From NCBI RefSeq assembly GCF_036711975.1, contig NC_091967.1:19778001-19842000 (forward strand): DNA of 64,000 nucleotides. The letters run 5' to 3'. Below the pieces are notes generated by a model. It made no database searches, was not told the origin of the DNA, and saw only the letters and a program-made list of their open reading frames with translations. Shown here piece after piece: positions 51,601 through 60,913 of the stretch. Position 1 is the first letter of the stretch; every line of letters begins with the position of its first letter. The DNA comes from Onthophagus taurus (taxonomy: Eukaryota; Arthropoda; Insecta; Coleoptera; Scarabaeidae). A program made the position numbers and the translations under genes.

Positions 51601-53001
51601 AATCTTACAATATTGTACCGTAAAAAATTAACAAACTACATAACCGACAAGATAGAGGAAAACATATCGTTGTCCTCAACCGCAACAGAAGTAAGTGCAA
51701 AGTAAATATTTTCCAGGGTATTCACTTTATAGCTGACAATTGGAATAAAGTCATGAGCGATACAATACGTAACTGCTTTGGCGATTGCGGATTTAAATTG
51801 TATTCTGACAATAACGATGACACTCGAGAATGTGATAAAATTTCTAACAGTGACGATCTTGGAAATTTACATAAAATTGAAAACTTTGAAGAGTTTACTA
51901 ATATTGACGATACGCTGAAATGTGTCAATCGGTAATTATGAAGACGAGATTATTAGAGAATTCGCAGATAAGTCAGTTTTAGCAGTCGTTGAAGAAACAG
52001 ACAAGGAGACAGATGATATGGAACTCCATCCAGTCACTCATAAAGAGGCAAAATATTGTGTCAGTAAATTGCGGCGGTATTTACTGTAAGATGGCTGTCA
52101 GGCAAGTCGTATTACTTTATTTAGAAAAATGTTTCAAAATCTATTCGTCAAACAATTCTAGACGAATATAGAAAATTAGACCAGTAACATTTTAGTAGAC
52201 TGCAATAATGTTTCTTGTTTTATTAATTTTGTTTCTTATTTCTACGTATTTTGTTATTGTGCAAAAGAATGTTACCTTCGTTTATATTTTAATAAATAAA
52301 GTTATTATTATAAGAGTATTCAAGTGGTAATACTAATTACTTATCAATTTGTTTTTATTTAGCTATTTATAATTTCATGTAAATCCAACATTTTACGTAT
52401 AGTATGTATAAAGGGGCCACCCGTTTATTCGGACCAAACTGCGTTCGAACAGATGTGGTCCGATTAAGCGGAATCTACTGTATATGGTTAGCACGGTCGA
52501 TGACGTCACGAAAGTTTTACATTTTTTTTTTATTTGTAACGGCTTACATGAGATTTGTGCCGTCGATTTTTAATCGACATAGTGATTCTTGAATTATACC
52601 TTAATTTTTTATAAATTAAAATATTAATACTTATTTTTCAGTATATGCCAACACCGACTTTAATGAGTTTCGAAGAAGACGCAAATAAAATAAATAAATT
52701 AGAAGCTAAAAACGATTCATTAAAAAAAACTTTAGCTCTTTTAATTGATAAAGGCCCCGAAGCTGTCGCTCCGTGTCAAGTTGCTCCACCATCCCACGAT
52801 ATTTACGATGATTTTTATACAATAGCACAAGAAAACAATGCGGTTGAAAATCAAGCGAAAAGTTTAAAGAATTTGATACGGAATATAAGTAGCGGATCGA
52901 GTCCCATTTTGGGGAGAAAAGATGTTCATGGCGGGAAAAAGCGATTAGGATCGATCTCGGGAAAAAGTGGTAAAAGTCAAACTTCGCAATTTGAAACATA
53001 A
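45664..53001 (+). CDS. WDR91: WDR91 N-terminal region (3 exons, 286 aa), no WD repeats in window
   Basis: Exons 45664-45907, 45961-46217 and 52642-53001 join in phase 1 and 0. The product begins MAHVQYMDELIKEYLLYRGF, the LisH-like start of WDR91, with KADKEKGFRVDKI and EEWKEWFVLPYIKNPEENPT matching the family closely. Exon 3 (YMPTPTLMSFEEDANKINKL) gives the coiled coil and a Ser/Gly/Lys-rich linker, then TAA at 52999-53001. Known role: WDR91 with WDR81 restrains PI3K-III on endosomes and promotes early-to-late endosome conversion via RAB7. Human WDR91 is about 750 aa with a C-terminal beta-propeller, which is absent here. Either this copy is truncated, or a donor inside exon 3 (GTG|GTAAAAGT near 52966) leads to exons beyond the window. 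The 6.4-kb intron 2 is TE-filled. Confidence 0.85.
46218..46439. other. WDR91 intron 2 start, CRE-like palindromes
   Basis: Contains two TGACGTCA sites close together at about 46384-46408 (tgacgtcacgttttgtgacg). They may be chance or part of a repeat. Confidence 0.3.
46440..46637 (-). pseudogene. LINE C-terminal fragment
   Basis: A 65-codon minus-strand frame, AEMAEHILYNCIARGRLRHK then LGAILRGIKDL. This is the typical conserved H-C region after the RNase H part of jockey-like LINE ORF2. It is a fossil only. Confidence 0.55.
46680..46990. repeat. Degenerate actagaac-type repeat
   Basis: Repeated short units (actagaactaatactagccc, tagaactagaaacgttc, tagttctagttttacta) like those at 22980-23070 in ARIP4 intron 1. 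The parent family was not recognised. Confidence 0.4.
47100..49635 (+). mobile_element. Jockey-superfamily/CR1-like LINE, nearly open ORF2
   Basis: The endonuclease part has GTFYCPPNINYFDQF, VFMGDFN and SNHDLIYCAL. RT has DFRPISILSVLSKALERLVY, YQSGFRPGHSTTSALI, LLDFSKAFDAVDHSLL, GVPQGSVLGPLLF and YHLYADD, followed by LSLNIAKTQAI and LILPHIDYADAVYPDLA. One in-frame TAA at 48832-48834 separates the long frame 47230-48834 from its continuation to 49635, which is in the same frame. Upstream, VDSRGGGVALYIRDHL (47129 on) is in another frame, so a frameshift and 5' truncation are present. The 3' end shows TTATTATTATTATTA at about 49607. It lies sense-oriented in WDR91 intron 2. Confidence 0.9.
50113..50919 (+). 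pseudogene. KRBA2-like DDE integrase remnant inside a pogo-type element
   Basis: The frame open from 50008 contains a zinc-binding HHCC region (HNDHRECGHGGRDRMIKAL ... CQVCYEKR) and the integrase core (RGQVDLIDMQ, then FNYQDHLTKLIILRPLKSK, then LQSDNG). After TGA at 50746-50748 the same frame continues EFANWLVEELREV*PELAIV, then SQGSVERSN with the catalytic Glu, one more stop, and AWMEDNRTKHW. D, D and E are all still visible, but three nonsense codons inactivate it. Such integrases (KRBA2-like) are widespread in arthropod genomes and derive from retroelement/Ginger-type integrases. This is a chromosomal mobile-element fossil. Confidence 0.82.
50932..52170 (+). pseudogene. Pogo/Tigger transposase remnant
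   Basis: The N-terminal HTH (LTLALKIQILNKI, QRQLAQITEVPKTTLLRLMK) is of the CENP-B/pogo type. After several stops, ILMVDNCAAHP (about 51487) marks the second Asp of the DDE_1 catalytic domain, and APLDMGVIKNL (about 51575) the downstream block. It is clearly inactive. Confidence 0.8.
52481..52641. other. End of WDR91 intron 2
   Basis: Short remaining intron sequence with a T-rich tract and the acceptor ttatttttcag at 52641. Confidence 0.4.
52642..53001 (+). CDS. WDR91: WDR91 exon 3: coiled coil and linker, then stop
   Basis: Phase 0 junction Q|YMPTPTLMSFEED mirrors the vertebrate protein at this point. A helical stretch (INKLEAKNDSLKKTLALLID) is followed by a Ser/Gly/Lys linker. The frame ends SQTSQFET and TAA, followed by AT-rich sequence and AATAAA at 53110. 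Confidence 0.82.
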   Translation, partial: YMPTPTLMSFEEDANKINKLEAKNDSLKKTLALLIDKGPEAVAPCQVAPPSHDIYDDFYTIAQENNAVENQAKSLKNLIRNISSGSSPILGRKDVHGGKKRLGSISGKSGKSQTSQFET

Positions 53002-53011
53002 AATATACATA

Positions 53012-53017
53012 TTTATT
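53012..53017 (-). terminator. Candidate poly(A) signal of HR96
   Basis: AATAAA on the minus strand, 172 nt after the HR96 stop and only 11 nt from the WDR91 stop on the other strand. Confidence 0.45.
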
Positions 53018-53109
53018 TACGAAAAATACTTTTTTAATATTCATAATAGTAAATAGGAAGAACTAAAATGTATTTACATAAAAAATTATCTTAAAATTGG
53101 CCAAGAATT

Positions 53110-53115
53110 AATAAA
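53110..53115 (+). terminator. Candidate poly(A) signal of WDR91
   Basis: AATAAA on the plus strand, 108 nt after the TAA of exon 3. It lies past the minus-strand HR96 signal, so the two 3' UTRs would overlap. Confidence 0.45.
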
Positions 53116-53188
53116 ATTGCACCGTAATTAAAATTAACAACAAGAAATTGGCATAGGTTTTAATCGAATTTAATTTTTGCCTTCATTT

Positions 53189-53386
53189 TTAATGTTTTAA
53201 ATCAAATATTTCAATGAGCAACGGTTCAACTTCAGAAGGATTTACATTTAAATAACAACTAACAACCTCTTCATTTAATTTATGAAGTTCAGATATTTTT
53301 TGTATTAGTTTCAAAAACGTCGATTTTGCTTCACAACCCGGAAATGTACTTTCTAGATATCTTCTTAAAAGGTAATAATAGGAATT
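53189..53386 (-). CDS. Hr96: HR96 last exon: LBD helices 10-12 with AF-2
   Basis: 65 codons, NSYYYLLRRYLESTFPG then SEVEPLLIEIFDLKH and TAA. It is preceded by the acceptor tttgattacag. The exon is too short to be conspicuous by itself. Confidence 0.9.
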   Translation of the reverse strand, partial: NSYYYLLRRYLESTFPGCEAKSTFLKLIQKISELHKLNEEVVSCYLNVNPSEVEPLLIEIFDLKH

Positions 53387-56300
53387 CTGTAATCAAATAA
53401 AAATCATATTAGTGTATAAATTAGAAAATGTATTTATCAGTAACATATTCGGTTCAATCTAAAATACATTGAACATCCTTGAAATACACCTGTTCATATT
53501 AACGATAAAAGATAATTTTTTATATCTACAAATTTTTATTTATTAAATTACCACTTGTTTTTACAATTACATTTTTATTCTTACCTGTTCCAATTTTATC
53601 ACATCCTGATGAATTACACCTGGCCTATCTGGAGTAAACAACGCAATAGCGCACAAAATAAGAACGATATTCTCGTCCGATCTCCACTTCGGATCGAAAG
53701 TTTGTATGAACCTTTCGTGTTCTTTAAAAAAATTCCCCTTAACCTCTTTTAAAACATCCGCTTTCAAACTACTTAAATATTCCTTTCGGTGAGGTATCTA
53801 GCAATATGAAACATCCCAATTAAAACTTCATGATTAAGTTTCTTATTTTTAGTTTTTTTACCCTCCAAGTTTGTTTTGTATCGTCGTAAATCATCAAACT
53901 CCTCAACATTAACATTTCAGTACATCCGGCTTTTAATAAAGCCACTTGATCTTCTTGGCACATATTTTTAAAGGCATTTATTTTCTTTGCCATTTTTATT
54001 AATCGACGAATTGCTACTGCTGTTAAATTTATTATATCTACTAATGCGGGATTCGCCAATATTGCATCTGGACGACCCTAAATCACAAAATTAAGGTTAT
54101 ATTAAACATTAATGTATTATTTTAGATTTGGGTGAATTAATTTTAATGATAAAATATATATATAGTATATTATAATGAATTTGAATTGAATATGTTAAAT
54201 AACTTTTATTTAGGTTTTTGCATTGATAAAGTTCATGCTGCACAACCCAAATATCATTGGCATTCTTTTTTTCAGAATTTTTTGGCAGAGACATCATTAT
54301 TGAAGGTATATCCGACACCACAAGTCAAGATCAACAAGTCTAACAAGTTATTGGATAACCTGGATTACTCCTAGACGCTCAATTAAATGTGCCTATTTTT
54401 CAAAGCCAGTTGCAGTTTTGCAAGTGTATATTGAACAAGGTAGAAGAGGTCGTCTTCAAAGGTTGTATATTAATAACCATCAAATATGATTTTCTTTGAA
54501 AATATGGTAAATACTGGAGATTATCTCCATTTTTAAATAACAAGTTGTATAGTATATTTAATTCTGGAGAACTTTTTACATTTCCAGCGTTATCACCACA
54601 TGGTTAAAAAGCAATTTCGGTGATTTGTGGAACGTAATAATCTCAATAGATGTGAAAACACATTTGAAGCTATTGGTTTACACCGAAACAGCCCACAACA
54701 ATCATTTTTCTTGACTATTATCTAACACATTGTAGTGACGGTGATAGTTGTGCGGGGTTATATTAGAATCACTTTAAGATGGCTAATATTGAAGTCGCAA
54801 AAAAAACTTAGTTTCGCATAATTACAATCGAAGGTCATCACAAAATTGTATGCGAAATTTATTTGTATTTGCCACTATCCCAGTGTATAAATACATTTCT
54901 AAATTTAGATACAAAGGTTACGGGGTGGGATCGATCAGGGTATAAACAATGACTTCTTTAAACGAAATGGCTCCACATGAATTAAAAATACGAAAAGTCA
55001 AGTCCTACCTTGTACCCTTATCTCTCAATGTAAAGTTAATTATCACTCGGAGGGATACTGAGAGGTTTATATAAATTATTTATATTCGTTCCACAGAGAT
55101 ATATTTCTTCAGTCAAACTTTAATCATGTCACATTACTCATCAGTTCACAGAATCTTGCAGATTATGAAAATTGTCTCTCTCACTTAAAATGTTTTATGA
55201 TAATAAAAAATACCGCATAAGAAAAGTTAGCAATAGCATAAGTTGTAATAGCACATGTATTTTTTGAAACACCAGTTATTCAAATAAGTTTGAATTGGTC
55301 AATTTTCTGCCAAATCAATTCCATCAGATTAAAGTCGAGGTTAGTTGACAATAATTTTCTCATAGTGGACTTTGAAGGTTGAATACACTTCTGCACTCAA
55401 TTTGTGCATTAACTGTGCGATTCAAAGAAGCCCGACTGTTTTGAAAGACCTATAAGAATATAATGCATTGATGTTAGACACTCTTAGTAGATGTCTAAGA
55501 ATTTCATCAAAAAAACTAATTCGATTTTAGCAACCAGTTGCTTCGCTGTGTTCGTGTTTGAAAATTGTAAAAAGTACCAAAAAGATTCGAAAAATTTCAC
55601 TAAATAGTCTTCGTCCAAGTAAAGCAACATGAAAGAAGTTGGAAAAAAGAAAAACAGAAAAGTTAGATAACAAAAGATATCATAAAATAGATCTGGCGAC
55701 GTTTAACACTATTATATTATATATCGAGAACAACGGGGAGATGAGATAACAGAGGAGGAGGTGGATGCAGTACTGGGGGGATTGAAGAAGGGAAAGGTAC
55801 CTGGAGAAAATGGGGTCCAGAATGAGGCATAGTTGGAGGTGAGGGAGAGGTTGTGTCTTTTTTTTATTACTTTATGGAGTAACTTTGTGTATGTTAAAAA
55901 TTAACAGCTAAAATTTTCTAAATAATATCTAAATACGATTAATTTACGGTGAATGTCGCTGAAATTCTTCGGAAGCAGTATTATTATACAGACTGTATGG
56001 ATAGAATACAGTCAGATAGAATATGTGGATTTATACAGGCTGTTTCTAAATTGATTTCAATTTCCAACTTTATTGTCTTTTGACATTTCCTCATAAAATT
56101 GTTAGTTTGATCACAAAAAAAAATAATATGGCATAAATTCAGACTAATTATTAAAATTTCTAGAGTTTTATACGAATAGACTGAAAACATTTTGGATAAC
56201 TGAATGAGGTCTTATTGAAAGAATGGTATTTACTATTTAATTGAAAAAATATGTAAATTAAGAAGTATCACAATAATAATTGTTGCACTAATAACAATTA

Positions 56301-59300
56301 ACAAAACTACAAAAACAAATAACGATAACAAAATATCAATAATAAGTCATAATAAATGTTGAAAATGCCGCCCCTAAACAATTTAATTCTGGAGATCTGG
56401 CTGGCCAATTTTGAGGACCACCGCAGCCTATCCAACGATTTGTATAAGCTTCGTCTGAGTAGCGACAAGCCTTAATACTAAAATGTGCTGGCATGCCATC
56501 ATGCATGAGTCATAATTCTCGCCTGATTTGTATCGAAACATCATCGAAAAGCTGGGGCAACTCCTCTTCGAGGAAATGACAGTATGCGTATCCATGTAAT
56601 CTCATTAGAAGAAAATATGGTCCAATTCAATCACTGTTAATGACACCAAGCCACACATTTAATGAAAATTGGGGTTTCAACTTGGATTCAATAATTATAT
56701 GTGGATTTTCGCCATTCCATATGTGATTGTTATGGATTCTTTTGAGAAATACGCCTCATCAGTAAACAATATACGACATAAAAACTGCAGTGTTTGAAGA
56801 ATCCATTGGCAAAAAATTAAACGAGGTAAAAAACCCCGCGATAAGAGCGCATGAGGATACAACAGTTGTTTTTTTAAAATCCTAAGTACGCTGGAATAGC
56901 TTACGTTTAATTCTTGAGCTATTTTTCTTGTACTACTTCCGGTAGAGTTCTCAATTAAATCAAGAACTTCTTCCTCTAGTGCTACAGTTTGTACTTCTCG
57001 TGAACGTCCGCAATCGGCAGTTCTTCTTGAAAAATGTCCATCTTCTCGAAGACGTTGATGTATACGCGCAAATAGACTGTGATGGTGATACGTTCTAGAT
57101 ATAACTCAGCGTAAAGCCTTCGAGCTTCTAACCCATTTCCATTAGCACGACTATATACAAAATGCATGTCTGCCATTTCGAAATTTGTATAGTTTGCCAT
57201 TGAATTTACTTAACTTTACAGTTAGCAAGTGTCATTGCCGACAAGAAATATTGCAGTAATTCATCTTTCACGCATGCGCAAATGACGCATTCTTTTTGGT
57301 ATTCTTGCACTAGCAGATGATAGGTTTGGACATATATTTCTTGCACTTGCGCTGAAAGTATGGTGCGTTTTTTAGTTACCTTTTATGTTTCCAACTGTAA
57401 AATATAACGACATAACGTGTTTTGTTGGTTTGTTTGTGTACATGTGCCTCAATCTTTCAAAAAATATGTGTTGGCACCGTTGATTCCAACTGAAATATTG
57501 TAGTTAAAAGTTGCCAATCGCGCTAGATATTGCCGCAATAACTTCGTGCAAGAAAAATTGCTTACTGTAGAGTTGCCTTAATAATTGTTTTTAGTTCGCA
57601 AGAGATAGAAAAATAACACGGACAAAATCACAACAATGATATTTGTCATTATGACCCCAGCTTACTTGATATTTTAAATTAAATAATCAATCTAAATTTA
57701 TGCCAAATAGATCTGAGTATTATTTTGTTATGGACAAACTAACGATTTTAGGGGAAAATGTGAACAGACATAAAGTTGCGTATTGAATCCCTAAAATCTA
57801 TATTTTAAATAGAAAAATGTAGACGCATTAAAAAGTTTTGATGCAAAGTATTATAGGGGTGGATTTTTTTACCTTGTAAAAACATTTTAGTATTACAAAA
57901 ATCGTCAAAAAGTGTCATTTTATTATACTAATAGTTATCTGCCAAATTTCATTCTTCTAAATTCCCCCATACACTTTAGAGGGCTGTAATTCGGTGGGGA
58001 AGGCATTTTGAACAAAAAATTATATGAAAGACCCCCTTAATTTTTGCTGAAAAATCATCCCTTGAAATTTTTTGCATCAATTTAAAAACACCTATACATG
58101 GATATACACTGTGTTAATTAATTATCGTAACCCACGTGATCTGTGTAATATTGGCTGCATATCTCAATATGTAGTGGTAGTTTGGATAATTTTAAATTAG
58201 TAACCAGATGTTGACAGCTGATTGAATGTTATTGTTGTGATTGTCGTGCGCTTTGTTAGTTTCTGTATTTTCTTTGTTCTTTAATCGTTTTTTGCCGTCT
58301 TTATATTTTTCGAAACTTTTTAGAACTATCGTTGTTTCTAGCGGTTGCTTTAAGCGGTAAGTCAATAAACAAATCAAAACAACCACTACTTTCAACATTA
58401 ATTTCAATCTATGGGTGCACTAAAAATTATTTTAAATAAAAGGACCTTTTTTATATTTAAAATATTTTTTTAATTATTAAAATATATCTAAATATATTTT
58501 AAACGGCTTTTAAAGTTAATGAATCGTTTTTAGGAACTTTCGTCGCGTTGCAATACCAATCTGTGATATGGGTTGCATACTTTGTCGGGTATAATAATTA
58601 ATTAACACACTGTATGACTTTACAATGACATAATTGTGCATTCAAATTTCTCTCTCTAATTTAGTTGTTACAAATAACATGACAATGAAGACCAATCATC
58701 ACACATCCTTCAATACACTCCATAAAACATCAATTTTATTTATAAACTTACTTTAAATCTACATTCTTCAGCAATTAAAGTAGAGATATCATCATCAACA
58801 GGCGTTAATAAAGCTTTATTAGCAACAATAAGTTCGTTTAGCTTGGCTCTTTCAGCATCATTAAGCTCCCTAGAATTTCCTTGATACTGTGCTATAGAAG
58901 AATAAGCTTCATATTCTAGTTTAATAGCTTCACAAAGTATTGATTCAATAGAATTAGCTTCTATAGGAATATTTTGTACATCTTCTAAAATATCTTTAGG
59001 TGTTCGACCATCATCTTTTTGTACATTTTTTGAGTTATTGTTACAATTAGTTTCATTGTTATTAACAGGGCTTAAAGACTCATCAGGACTTAAACTACTA
59101 TTTGGGGTTGGGTTTAACATGTGCCTTATCATAGATTCATCAATAATCGATGTATTATTAGAAATATTATCCGTATTTGAATCAATTTTATCGATTGAAA
59201 TTAAATTATTTGTATCATTGGGGCTATAAATATCACCATAATCGGATGTTGTATCATATTCTTGTGAATCATCATCAGTAGATCCTTCCCGTTTAATCTT

Positions 59301-59639
59301 TTTAAACCCCTGTTTAAACCCATTTGAAGGATTTGATCGCTTTTTTGCTTTGTTTTCTTGGATTTTTTGACGCTTTAACACTTTTTCTTGCTCGGACATT
59401 ATATAATCTTTTCTCATTCCAATTGTAAAACATTTTTCTAATCGACATCGTTGACAAAATCTTCTGGTTACTGTATTAATTTCACATTGTTGATTAAATG
59501 GGCACCTCAAATCTTTATTAGCCAAAGCATTCCTTCTAAAAAACGCTTTACAACTTTCACAAGTAATCGCATTAAAATTATAACCTAAAGCTTTATCACC
59601 GCATACACCACATATCTTAGAATCCACTTTAACTTCCAT
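53189..59639 (-). CDS. Hr96: HR96 nuclear receptor (NR1J), 4 exons, 504 aa
   Basis: Minus-strand exons 59639-58752, 54077-53862, 53797-53585 and 53386-53189 all join in phase 0. The DBD starts ICGVCGDKALGYNFN and has P-box CESCKAFFRR, the diagnostic ESCKA of HR96/DAF-12 receptors. The second zinc finger (CPFNQQCEINTVTRRFCQRC) is complete. A long Ser/Asn/Asp-rich hinge follows, then an LBD (LVDIINLTAVAIRRLIKMAK, FKNMCQEDQVALLKAGC, FTPDRPGVIHQD) ending with the AF-2 helix PLLIEIFDLKH. Known role: HR96 governs xenobiotic responses and cholesterol/triglyceride homeostasis. Start: ATG at 59639 has A at -3 and G at +4; ATG at 59645 is possible. It is shorter than the Drosophila protein (723 aa), mostly in the hinge. 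A 4.7-kb intron separates DBD/hinge from LBD. Confidence 0.95.
53585..53797 (-). CDS. Hr96: HR96 exon 3: middle of the LBD
   Basis: 71 codons, PHRKEYLSSLKADVLKE then FIQTFDPKWRSDENIVLIL and FTPDRPGVIHQDVIKLEQ. Acceptor attgctag, donor CAG|GTAAGA. The DRPG motif is characteristic of LBD helix 8-9. Confidence 0.9.
53862..54077 (-). CDS. Hr96: HR96 exon 2: LBD helices 3-5
   Basis: 72 codons, GRPDAILANPALVDIINLTA, then FKNMCQEDQVALLKAGCTEM. This is the nuclear-receptor LBD signature (F....Q.DQ..LLK). Acceptor gatttag, donor AGG|GTAAAA. Confidence 0.9.
54078..55734. other. HR96 intron 1, first part, no gene seen
   Basis: AT-rich intron DNA with no repeat structure or coding frame that I could support. 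Confidence 0.4.
55735..55850 (+). pseudogene. LINE RT fingers fragment
   Basis: EITEEEVDAVLGGLKKGKVP then GENGVQNEA and a stop. This is the well-known ..EEV...L..LK.GKAPG.DG. block of LINE reverse transcriptases. The G-rich composition (gaggaggaggtggatg) differs from its AT-rich surroundings. It is an isolated fossil. Confidence 0.6.
55851..56369. other. HR96 intron 1, no feature seen
   Basis: AT-rich non-coding sequence between the LINE scrap and the mariner-like remnant. Confidence 0.4.
56370..57200 (-). pseudogene. Mariner-like transposase with DUF4817 HTH, frameshifted
   Basis: Minus-strand pieces: MANYTNFEMADMHFVYSRAN and GLEARRLYAELY (57200-57100) form the N-terminal HTH. A second HTH (IENSTGSSTRKIAQELNVSY, about 56960) and a ILFTDEAYFSKE region (about 56765) follow in other frames. 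The C-terminal NRWIGCGGPQNWPARSPEL (about 56430-56380) comes last. Frame changes inactivate it. Its start resembles the remnant at 60928, so the two are related families. Confidence 0.75.
57201..58101. other. HR96 intron 1, no gene seen
   Basis: AT-rich. Parts may be the untranslated end of the mariner-like element, but no terminal inverted repeat could be fixed. Confidence 0.4.
58102..58612. mobile_element. MITE with ACTGTGTTAATTAATTAT ends
   Basis: The left end (cactgtgttaattaattatc at 58104) is inverted at the right end (attaattaacacactgtat at 58590-58612). The next segments (gtaatattggctgcatat and atatgggttgcatac) also pair. The same end occurs at 15621 inside the pogo-like element, where it is linked to a DUF4817 HTH. 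That family is therefore the likely autonomous source. Confidence 0.75.
58752..59639 (-). CDS. Hr96: HR96 exon 1: DNA-binding domain and hinge
   Basis: 296 codons: DBD (about residues 6-80), a basic stretch (KVLKRQKIQENKAKKR) that probably serves in nuclear import, a long Ser/Asn/Asp hinge, and the first LBD helix (AERAKLNELIVANKAL). Donor AAA|GTAAGT, phase 0. Confidence 0.94.
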
Positions 59640-60913
59640 GATCATCACAAAAATTTTATTCACTCTTCAAGACTTGATCTATTCAGATGATTAATATTCT
59701 CGTTGTTGAATTAATCAAATAATCGTTTTTTATTAGCAACATAATTTGACAATTTCGTTGTTGGGTAATTTTAAGTTGTTTATGTATTATGATTCACTTT
59801 GTAGTGTAATTATGATGAAGTTTCTTCTGGGGGGTTTTTAACGTGTTGTTATAGTATCTTTTTTCTTTCTTAGATTTTTGACATTCTCTATTTTAGTGTC
59901 TTTATTTATCTTATTACCTTACGACGTGAAGTTAGCCGAGAAATAGAACTACGATAAAATTTTTGACGTGTTTAATGATAAGATTAGAAATTATTTATTG
60001 AAATTGGTCGAATTGTTACAAATAAAGATTAAAATAATCTTTGTTTAAGATGGTATTTAGTTTATTTAAAAATGTTATAGTTTTTTATAACAATAATTTT
60101 TAAATATTTCAATTTTAATTAATCAATAAGAGATGTCGCTGATCATTTTAAAATTTGCAATAACATAATAAATAACAATAACTACATTTATTATTAATAT
60201 TTTTTTTCTGTTTTAATATTTATTTAATATCGTTACGCTAAATTCTGGTGTGACATAAGACAAGAAATGAAATACGGATAATATTTTTGACGTCTTTTCT
60301 GATAAGATATGAATCCAATCTATATTTATTCTAGATTTTCTTTAGTTTATTTAAGAATCAATATTATAGTTTGTTTAAATGTTTCAGTTTAAATTGTATT
60401 AATTAAATACAATTAAGCTACATGCTCATAAAATTGAGTATGCAGTGGAATGGAAGATATACAGGTGTCCGGAAATTGCGTCTATACATTTATAGAGTCC
60501 GGTCCGAAAATGCTTCCTCTCCTAAAGGGCTAATGCTCTAGCCCTTTAAAGATGGCACTCAAAAAGTGCCGAAATTTGGTGTACAGGAATATTTTTACGT
60601 GATAAATATGATAATCAAGAGAAAAAAAAATAATTTATGGGATCCAACATAATATGTAGAGGGCGCATTTAATCTACCATATGTTTTTATCTTTATTTTA
60701 CTGCCATTTTAATTGCATCAATTAATTCTGCGGAAAAAAATACATAAAAAAGGTACTATTTAAAAAATTGTCTAAAACTAGTCGTTTCTAAGAAAACTTA
60801 CATTAACCGATTTACTGCAAAGTAAAAATACTAAATCTTTTTTCTAAATATCAGTAATATTCTTTCACGTTACAATTTTTACACTTGTAACCTATTTCTG
60901 AATTCAAATTGCT
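59640..60913. promoter_or_regulatory. HR96 upstream region with diverged direct repeat
   Basis: Two diverged copies about 310 bp apart (around 59950-60120 and 60255-60410) share tacgataaaatttttgacgt / tacggataatatttttgacg, followed by gataaga and a frtttagtttattta-like segment. Each copy contains a GATAAG site. No transcription start can be fixed. Further on, 60450-60913 is non-coding. Confidence 0.35.

Larger units (their letters stand above)
49762..52480 (+). mobile_element. Pogo/Tigger-type transposon carrying an integrase fragment
   Basis: The ends cagtagatgccgctatattg at 49762 and the inverse of cagtagattccgcttaatcg ending at 52480 are flanked by TA. Further inward gtttggtccgaataaacggg matches (inverse) the left ggaccactgaataaacgga region. 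Between them lie a KRBA2-like integrase remnant and a decayed pogo-type transposase. It is inserted in WDR91 intron 2 just after the LINE. Confidence 0.85.

Noticed and set aside
58192..58407. 71-aa frame with a hydrophobic N-terminus as a secreted peptide
   Set aside because: It lies wholly inside the MITE 58102-58612, with a low-complexity C-terminal half and no splice or promoter support.
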